Below are positions 35,246-40,847 of a DNA stretch of 40,847 nucleotides, in pieces. The position numbers and the translations under genes were made by a program. This DNA comes from Betaproteobacteria bacterium. GTDB lineage: Bacteria > Pseudomonadota > Gammaproteobacteria > Burkholderiales > SG8-41. The notes beneath the pieces were generated by a model. It searched no databases, was not told the origin of the DNA, and worked only from the letters and a program-made list of their open reading frames with translations. The stretch lies in the NCBI GenBank assembly GCA_947476215.1, contig CANJQI010000028.1:1-40847 (forward strand). The letters run 5' to 3'. Each line of letters opens with the position of its first letter. The stretch's first letter is position 1.

Positions 35246-36361
35246 ATGGATTCCATTCAGCACACAGCCGCTGTCGTCGCGTGGTGTGGATTCGGGCTAG
35301 GCATCGTATTTGGCGCGGTTGGCAACAAAACGAGTTTCTGCACGCTGGGAGCCGTGTCTGACCTCGTCAACATGGGTGACTGGGGCCGCATGCGCATGTG
35401 GTTGCTCGCGATCGCGGTTGCGATCATCGGCGCACAGGCTTTGCAGCATTTTGGCATGGTAGACCTGTCGCGATCGATCTACACGTCCCCGAATTTCACC
35501 TGGCTGTCGTTTATCGTAGGCGGATTTCTGTTCGGCGTCGGAATGACATTGGGCTCTGGATGCGGCAGCAAGACACTGATCCGTATCGGGGCGGGCAACC
35601 TCAAGTCGGTGGTGGTGTACGTGTTCCTCGCCATATCGGCATACATGACGTTGCGTGGTCTATTCGGCCAATTCCGCGTCAGCGTGCTGCAGCCGGCGAC
35701 CATCAACCTGGAAGCCTATGGCATCAAGGGACAGGACCTTGCCTCAATGCTTGCGGTCACCGGTGTGGATATGCTTACGCTGCGCATTCTTAGCGCAGCG
35801 TTCGTTTCGTGCGCCCTCCTTATAGTCGTTTTTAAAAACAATGAGTTCCGTCATGATATAAACAATATCATGGGCGGTTTGGTGGTTGGCTTGGTGGTGG
35901 TGGCAGGATGGTATGTGACCACGCAGTTTGGCTACCGGGAGAATCCGGATACGCTGGAAATGACTTTTTTCGGCACCAACACGCGTGCGGCGGAGTCGTT
36001 TTCGTTTGTGGCGCCACTCGCTTACACGCTGGAGCTGCTCATGTTGTGGACCGACAAATCTCTGAGCATTACTTTTGGCATCATGGCGTCGCTGGGCGTC
36101 ATCATCGGTTCGTTCGCATACGCGGTCGCGAGCAGGACTTTTCGCTGGGAAGGTTTCACCCAAGTTGATGACCTCGGGCTACACATGATGGGTGGTGTCC
36201 TGATGGGCTTCGGCGGCGTCACCGCACTCGGCTGCACCATAGGACAGGGCATTACCGGTTTGTCGACACTGGCACTGGGATCTGTCGTGACTTTTTTCGC
36301 CATCGTCGCGGGTTCGGTCACGACCATGAAATATCAATACTGGAAGATAATGCAGGAATAG
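35246..36361 (+). CDS. YeeE/YedE family sulfur-compound transporter (TsuA-like)
   Basis: 371 residues from ATG 35246. About ten membrane helices. The conserved cysteine signatures of the family are present in two half-repeats: GNKTSFCTLGAVSD, GVGMTLGSGCGSKTLIRIG and, near the C-terminus, GFGGVTALGCTIGQGITGLS. In thiosulfate-uptake TsuA these cysteines relay the substrate through the membrane. No TusA-like partner gene follows. It stands alone between queC (63 bp) and a convergent hairpin. Uptake of thiosulfate or a related sulfur species is inferred from family. Confidence 0.88.
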   Translation: MDSIQHTAAVVAWCGFGLGIVFGAVGNKTSFCTLGAVSDLVNMGDWGRMRMWLLAIAVAIIGAQALQHFGMVDLSRSIYTSPNFTWLSFIVGGFLFGVGMTLGSGCGSKTLIRIGAGNLKSVVVYVFLAISAYMTLRGLFGQFRVSVLQPATINLEAYGIKGQDLASMLAVTGVDMLTLRILSAAFVSCALLIVVFKNNEFRHDINNIMGGLVVGLVVVAGWYVTTQFGYRENPDTLEMTFFGTNTRAAESFSFVAPLAYTLELLMLWTDKSLSITFGIMASLGVIIGSFAYAVASRTFRWEGFTQVDDLGLHMMGGVLMGFGGVTALGCTIGQGITGLSTLALGSVVTFFAIVAGSVTTMKYQYWKIMQE

Positions 36362-36403
36362 ACCGCCCGCTGCTGTATGCAGGAAATACTCAAATGACTG
36401 AAT

Positions 36404-36433
36404 CTGACGAACCGCGTTCGCAGGTTTCGTCAG
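36404..36433. terminator. bidirectional hairpin between YeeE gene and GGDEF-EAL gene
   Basis: CTGACGAA-CC (36404-36413) pairs with GG-TTTCGTCAG (36423-36433) with one bulged base around GCGTTCGCA. It lies between two convergent stop codons (36361 and 36439), where a shared terminator is expected. The U-run is poor on both sides. Confidence 0.5.
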
Positions 36434-36438
36434 TAGAG

Positions 36439-38220
36439 TCACGCCGAGTCTGGACTTCGAATCGGAATTCCGGCTGGCCCATCAACCGGCAGTTTGCATA
36501 CCATGACTTCCTGCGCCGATAGCGGCTCACCTACGTACGGTCCCTGAATGCGCGAGCATCCGAGGGTGGATAACGCCAGCGCCGAATCTTCATCCTGCAC
36601 GCCCTCGGCGGTCACTCTGAAGCCGAGGTCCTGCGCCAGATGAGCCAGTGAACGAACGATTTTTGCGTTGAACGGAACTTGGCGCATGTCGGCTATGAAT
36701 CGCGCGCCGATCTTGACTTCATCAAGAGGCAATTGCGCCAGATTGCCCAGGGACGAAGAGCTCGCGCCAAAGTCTTTAATCGCCAGACGCACCCCCAACG
36801 CTTTCAGTCGAGTGAGTACATCCTTAACCGTATCGACATCACCGACCAATGCCGCTTCATCTAATTCGACGACCAGCCGGTCTGGCGACACCTTCCATGT
36901 GCGCAGCGCACGCCCCACGAACTCAGGAAAATCGGGCTGCATCAAGCCGCTGGCGGAAGCGCTTATGCTAATCGGCAGTTCAAACCCGGTTTGCGCGAAC
37001 TCGGCGCATAATCTCAGTGCGCTATTGAATGTCCACCACGTCAGTTCCCGGATCAGGCCTGAACTCAAGGCGGCGTCCACGGCCTGGGCTTCCGATACGC
37101 TGCCCAGCTCCTCATCCGTCCATCGCAGTTGGCATGCCCAGCCGCCAATCCGGTTGTTTTCCAGATCAAGCTGGGGGGCGAACGCTATCTGCAGCACGTT
37201 CTCTTCCAACGCGTACCGTAACCGCACTTCGTACCGCATGCTGCGCTCTTCGCTCTCGCCGTGCGCCGGGTCATAGACGGCCACATGCTCTGTTCCCGCG
37301 CGTGCGGCGCGTACTGCAAGCTTGCCGTTACGCACCAGTGTCTGCGGGTCCGCACCGTGTTCCGGATACATAGCAATTCCAATTGCCGCATCGGGAGCGA
37401 ATGACCGGTCACCGATCGGAATCGGTGCTTCCAGCGCGCCTAGGATTTTGTTCGCCGCCAGTATCGCCACGCCTTCGCCGGCGATATTGGGCAGCAGGCA
37501 CGCGAACTGGTCACGGCTCACGCGGCCCAACTGATCCTGTTTGCGCAACACGCCTTCGCGCATGCGCCGGGTCACGCGCAACATGAACGCTTCACCCTTC
37601 TGCAATCCTAGCAGTCCGTCGACCTGCTCGACCTTGGCGACGTGCAGCAAAAGCAGGCCCAGCTGTTTGCCTTCCTGACGGTGACTCTCAATCGCGGCAC
37701 GAAAAATGTCCATGAAGGCCGCGTATTCCGGCGTCGGCAGCGTACGTACGACTCCGCCTGCCTCCTGACTCCGTGCCGCAAGCGAAGTGAGTATGCCTAT
37801 CTGCAAAAAGATAAAGCGCTGCAACGCAAGAAGATTTTTCGTGCATCGATCGGCGTCATTGGCATACAACCTCAATGCACCGCGGGTCATCCCGCTCTGA
37901 AAAAGCAGGCAGTCGCGGTGCATGCGCTCGATCGGCTCTCCCTCGGCATCCAAAGCCCACTCGCCAAGGGCGGCGTAGATCAATTCGACGTCAGCACCAT
38001 CCGACGCAACGGTGCGCGCAAATGCTTGCGCGAGTCCGCCAGCGGCCGACACCAGCAGATCGGGCGCTGATTCGCGGACTTCCTCGAAAAACAACGCGAC
38101 GCACGACAGGGTGGTGGCATCGGCATTCAATTCCTCGGCCAGACGCCCGACCAAGGCCCTCAGGCCGACATCCGCCTGCGATGCGCCCGCTCCGGTATCA
38201 GATGAAGAATTCTGAGGCAT
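36439..38220 (-). CDS. GGDEF-EAL protein with both active sites degenerate
   Basis: 593 residues from ATG 38220; GTG 38232 is an alternative. A ~165-residue N-terminal helical region precedes a GGDEF domain (~170-320) in which RxGGDEF reads RVSRDQF (233-239), and an EAL domain (~330-575). There EAL reads ACQ (362-364), the conserved Asn is Ser420, DDFG is KDFG (482-485), KID is KIG (503-505) and EGVE is EGVQ (539-542). Most metal-binding and catalytic positions are lost, so neither c-di-GMP synthesis nor hydrolysis is expected; a binding or regulatory role is likely. It starts inside the end of the HD-GYP gene (23-nt overlap), so the two are co-expressed. No membrane segment: cytoplasmic. Confidence 0.85.
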   Translation of the reverse strand: MPQNSSSDTGAGASQADVGLRALVGRLAEELNADATTLSCVALFFEEVRESAPDLLVSAAGGLAQAFARTVASDGADVELIYAALGEWALDAEGEPIERMHRDCLLFQSGMTRGALRLYANDADRCTKNLLALQRFIFLQIGILTSLAARSQEAGGVVRTLPTPEYAAFMDIFRAAIESHRQEGKQLGLLLLHVAKVEQVDGLLGLQKGEAFMLRVTRRMREGVLRKQDQLGRVSRDQFACLLPNIAGEGVAILAANKILGALEAPIPIGDRSFAPDAAIGIAMYPEHGADPQTLVRNGKLAVRAARAGTEHVAVYDPAHGESEERSMRYEVRLRYALEENVLQIAFAPQLDLENNRIGGWACQLRWTDEELGSVSEAQAVDAALSSGLIRELTWWTFNSALRLCAEFAQTGFELPISISASASGLMQPDFPEFVGRALRTWKVSPDRLVVELDEAALVGDVDTVKDVLTRLKALGVRLAIKDFGASSSSLGNLAQLPLDEVKIGARFIADMRQVPFNAKIVRSLAHLAQDLGFRVTAEGVQDEDSALALSTLGCSRIQGPYVGEPLSAQEVMVCKLPVDGPAGIPIRSPDSA

Positions 38221-39376
38221 CGATCGAAACACTTCCCGTGGCCAATGTGCGCTTGATACCCGCCTTTTCCACGATACGCTGCGGTTTGAGCGGCTGTCCG
38301 CTGACGTCCAGCACCACCATCACACGTGGCAACAGCCTCATCATCGGATTCTGTGCAATTACAATCCCGATTTCTCCGGAATGCAACTCAACCAGAGTAC
38401 CAATGGAGTAAATGCCTATGCACTGAATAAACTGCTCCACCAGCGGTCCATCGAACAGCGTATCACGCCAACGATAAAGCTGGTTGAGTGCCGTGGAAGG
38501 GGTTTGGGCATCACCGTAAGGCCTAGGGCCGGTAAGCGCATCAAAACAATCGACAATCGCGGCTATGCAGCCATACAGGCCGATCGCCGGCCCCTTCAGG
38601 CCGGCCGGATAGCCGCTGCCATCGAAGCGCTCGTGATGTAACGCAGCGAGCGAAGAAAGCTCAGGCGGAAGTCCGACAGTTTCTTTCAGAATCGCAACCG
38701 AATGCCCGACGTGACTCTTGCAAATATCAATCTCCGCATCTGTCAACGCTTCCTTCTTGCTGAGCAGTTGTTCCGGCAACCGCATTTTGCCTACGTCCTG
38801 CAACAATCCCAGCATTCCAAGAAGATCAAGCTGCGCGCGCGGCAGGTGCAGGAAGCGGCCAAACGTAATCATGTAAACCGAAACCCCCAGCGCCCGATCA
38901 AGGTTTCCCGCGCCCTTCTCCTTCATTCTCGCAAGCAACATTATCGCGTCCGGATTGCGCACCACGCTATCGGTCATGCTGGTAACCGCTTCTTTTACTC
39001 TGGGGGCATCCAGCGCCTTGCCTGCCTTGATCGCACCGAAGATGTCCTTCACCGCCTGGTTGGCTTTGGCCTGAACCTGACGAGCGACCGGAAGCTCAGC
39101 CTTGAAAACCGCTTTTTCCTCGTAAGTGACTTGTTCCTTGATAGTCGCCAGCACGCTGCCGGGATTGCCGGCAAATGGATTCGTGCCGGCCATCGCATCT
39201 ATGCCTTTTTCCGTATCTATGACGACTGATTTGCAGTATTTTTTCAGCGTCTCGAGCTGCTTATCATTGTTGAGAACAAACCCTTGAAACATGAAAGGCG
39301 TGTCAGTCCACGGGCGGTCAAGCTCATGGATGTATACGCCAAATCGAAGCTGGCTGAGGGCAACTGTTTTTTTCAT
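38198..39376 (-). CDS. DUF3391/HD-GYP protein lacking the HD histidine
   Basis: 392 residues from ATG 39376; the frame is open another 23 codons without protein-like character. The N-terminal DUF3391 domain (TVALSQLRFGVYIHELDRPW to VVIDTEKGID) precedes an HD-GYP domain (~140-330). The expected LLHDIGK reads LLQDVGK: Gln193 replaces the metal-binding His. The usual upstream HxxRV is also missing (LDRALGVSV). HHERFDGSGYPAGLKG (247-262) is intact. Intact HD-GYP enzymes hydrolyse c-di-GMP at a two- or three-iron site; without the His activity is doubtful, though c-di-GMP binding could remain. Cytoplasmic, first of an overlapping pair with the GGDEF-EAL gene. Confidence 0.85.
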   Translation of the reverse strand: MKKTVALSQLRFGVYIHELDRPWTDTPFMFQGFVLNNDKQLETLKKYCKSVVIDTEKGIDAMAGTNPFAGNPGSVLATIKEQVTYEEKAVFKAELPVARQVQAKANQAVKDIFGAIKAGKALDAPRVKEAVTSMTDSVVRNPDAIMLLARMKEKGAGNLDRALGVSVYMITFGRFLHLPRAQLDLLGMLGLLQDVGKMRLPEQLLSKKEALTDAEIDICKSHVGHSVAILKETVGLPPELSSLAALHHERFDGSGYPAGLKGPAIGLYGCIAAIVDCFDALTGPRPYGDAQTPSTALNQLYRWRDTLFDGPLVEQFIQCIGIYSIGTLVELHSGEIGIVIAQNPMMRLLPRVMVVLDVSGQPLKPQRIVEKAGIKRTLATGSVSIDASEFFI

Positions 39377-39463
39377 GATAGGCGCGGCAATGTCATCGCA
39401 GAAACCAGCAAGATTTCCCGCTATGCCGGCGCGACAGGCAAGCACTCCCGCGGGAGATGCACG

Positions 39464-40231
39464 TCAGAATTCGAAAACTTGATTATTCTGCAGAAGTACA
39501 GGTCGATAGTTGCCCGTCAGTTCCTCAATTTCCTGCATGGTTAGCTCAATCTCGGCGGGCTTGAGATGGGTAATAAACACTTCCGCAGGGCGCTCAAATT
39601 TCGCCAACTCCTCGGCAAGCATGGACGGGCACAAGTGCTTAGACAGTTCGGCAAGCCAGCGATCCTTGTCCGAAAACGCAGTCTCGATGATCAGGTATTT
39701 CAGATTTTCAATGCGGTTAATCACCTCCCACAGTGCATCATTGGGCCCCGTGTCGCCGGTAAAAACCAGACTAGCTTTCCCGCTGTCCAGCTGGTAGCCA
39801 ACAGCGGGAACGGTGTGAACCGCCGGGATGACGGTAATCTTGCGCCCGCCAAGCTCGATGGTCTTACCGACCTCGATTTCCTCGTAGCGCAGCCACGGCT
39901 GGTCGGGTGTGGGTATCTGTGTGAAGTCCGGCCAGATGTCCCAGTTGAACAGATTCTTTTTCAGGGTCTGTATCGTGGCAGCCGCGGCATACACGGTAAC
40001 CGGCCTGGACCGCAACGCACCGACGGAATCAAGGATAAACGCGATGGAATTGACATGATCAAGGTGCGAATGGGTTACGAATATATGATCAATTAAGGTC
40101 AGTTCGGCTAGCGATAGATCCCCCACTCCCGTTCCAGCGTCGATCAATACGTCATGATCGACCAGAAAAGAAGTGGTGCGGTTCTGTCGTCCGCCTATGC
40201 TGCCGGAGCAACCAAGCACTCGTAGACGCAT
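39464..40231 (-). CDS. metallo-beta-lactamase-fold 3',5'-cyclic-nucleotide phosphodiesterase
   Basis: 255 residues from ATG 40231 with CGGGAA upstream; the frame extends further left but is not protein-like. MRLRVLGCSGSIGGRQNRTT, LIDAGTGVGDLS, the metal site THSHLDH (53-59), HTVPAVGYQLDSGKASLVF, TGDTGPND and VFITHLKPAE match class II cyclic-nucleotide phosphodiesterases (yeast PDE1 / bacterial CpdP type). It hydrolyses cAMP and/or cGMP in the cytoplasm, by homology. The HD-GYP and GGDEF-EAL genes follow in the same direction after 87 bp, so the three probably form one signalling operon. Confidence 0.8.
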   Translation of the reverse strand: MRLRVLGCSGSIGGRQNRTTSFLVDHDVLIDAGTGVGDLSLAELTLIDHIFVTHSHLDHVNSIAFILDSVGALRSRPVTVYAAAATIQTLKKNLFNWDIWPDFTQIPTPDQPWLRYEEIEVGKTIELGGRKITVIPAVHTVPAVGYQLDSGKASLVFTGDTGPNDALWEVINRIENLKYLIIETAFSDKDRWLAELSKHLCPSMLAEELAKFERPAEVFITHLKPAEIELTMQEIEELTGNYRPVLLQNNQVFEF

Positions 40232-40574
40232 TACCGTTCCCGTATCTGAGTTTCGACCAACCCGCAGGTGCTCAAGCGGCTGGGCGAATAAAAACAAAGG
40301 GGCTCGACGCGTATTGCGGAACGGGGATGGTCTTTCTGCTGCATTCGGGACAAGTCCAAGGTCAGGGGAACGATAGGCAACGGACTGAGGCACTTGTGTC
40401 AATGCCGAACCGTATCGCCATGTAAGGCACAGTTTCGCCATTAATGGAAAATCTTACCACATGGCGTTGGATGCCGGTGGCGCTCTCCTGGTTTCATCCA
40501 TCGTCATTGCCGAAAAATGGCTAAAGTCACGGCTTTCGTAGAGTAATTGGTTATGTTGGTGGTCCAATCTTCAT
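40232..40574. other. intergenic region, nothing recognised
   Basis: 343 bp between the Bug relic's stop and the phosphodiesterase start. It should hold the promoter of the signalling trio; no clean -35/-10 pair or stable hairpin was seen. Confidence 0.4.
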
Positions 40575-40847
40575 CTATCGTCCCGGCGCCAATTCAGGTT
40601 CGATTCCGGCGACCCGGACGATTTCCCCCAGCCGCCTGATCTCGGCTGTGACAAAAGTCCTGAATTCGGACGATGCGTCGCCGACCGGATTGACACGCAA
40701 CCGAACGAAGCGTTCGCGAACTTCCGGAACGGTAAGCGCTTTCCTCACTTCCTTTTCTATCACCGCAAGCAGCCGCGGCGGAGTACTGGCCGGCGCGAAC
40801 AAGCCGTGTCAACTCGCGCTCATTTCACTGCGCGGCTCGCCCAGTGA
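40575..40847 (-). pseudogene. Bug/TctC-type substrate-binding protein with in-frame stop (runs off window)
   Basis: Reading leftwards from the window edge, the frame gives SLGEPRSEMSAS, then TGA (40811-40809), then HGLFAPASTPPRLLAVIEKE, VPEVRERFVRLRVNPVGDAS and the end GEIVRVAGIEPELAPGR, with its stop codon at 40575-40577. In Bug proteins the residue before (H/N/Y)GLFAPA is almost always Trp, so the TGA is best read as TGG changed to TGA. The similarity continues on both sides of the stop. An intact receptor would bind carboxylates in the periplasm. The 5' part lies outside the window. Confidence 0.7.

Noticed and set aside
40809-40811. TGA in the right-end Bug gene as a selenocysteine codon
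   Set aside because: Bug proteins have Trp at that place and are not selenoproteins, and no SECIS-like hairpin follows; a TGG to TGA change is simpler.
1-40847. CRISPR array or rRNA genes
   Set aside because: No regularly spaced identical repeats and no rRNA-like sequence were seen anywhere in the window.

Overview
The window looks like a chromosomal segment of a GC-rich betaproteobacterium. The signs are the yebC-ruvC-ruvA-ruvB-ybgC-tolQRAB-pal-cpoB-queE-queC gene order, three relics of Bug/TctC-type tricarboxylate-transporter receptors (a family expanded in Burkholderiales and relatives), a DUF3301 protein and a DUF3391 HD-GYP protein. Taxonomy and base composition were judged by eye, not computed.

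Left part (1-12.2 kb): the 3' end of a DUF1501 gene; a cluster of strong DNA hairpins; a gutted Bug gene; a SIMPL-domain exported protein; a FapA/DUF342 gene broken by two single-base frameshifts; the RNA helicase rhlE; a two-gene ABC exporter whose two ATPase halves are degenerate in complementary ways (an asymmetric heterodimer); a cupin-like/rubredoxin fusion; a small RRM-like protein; a DUF3301 membrane protein; and tRNA-Glu(UUC) with its promoter. Next to the tRNA lie the tail of a large serine recombinase and the tail of a second Bug gene. Their broken 5' ends face each other across a near-perfect palindrome, which reads as a recombination or deletion scar.

Middle part (13.1-22.7 kb): a catabolic cluster, all on the + strand. 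It encodes a two-subunit aconitase/isopropylmalate-isomerase-type hydro-lyase, a fumarate-reductase/tricarballylate-dehydrogenase-type flavoprotein, both electron-transfer flavoprotein subunits, a small membrane protein, a membrane cytochrome b/Fe-S/CCG-domain oxidoreductase, and an MmgE/PrpD-family protein. My reading is an oxidation route for a branched or tricarboxylic acid, with electrons passing from flavoprotein to ETF to the membrane oxidoreductase to quinone. The substrate is not known and no C-C cleaving lyase is present in the window. This is the best candidate for an undescribed system. A 220-bp MITE-like element with 11-bp terminal inverted repeats sits inside it.

Right part (22.7-40.8 kb): an EamA transporter and a HerA-like ATPase (YjgR type) on the - strand, then the conserved Holliday-junction, Tol-Pal and queuosine genes, a YeeE/YedE sulfur-compound transporter, and a - strand signalling trio: a metallo-beta-lactamase-fold cyclic-nucleotide phosphodiesterase, a DUF3391 HD-GYP protein that has lost the HD histidine, and a GGDEF-EAL protein that has lost both catalytic motifs. 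A third Bug gene, interrupted by an in-frame TGA, runs off the right end. Two related palindromic repeats flank ruvC-ruvA, and one of them is translated as the N-terminus of RuvC.
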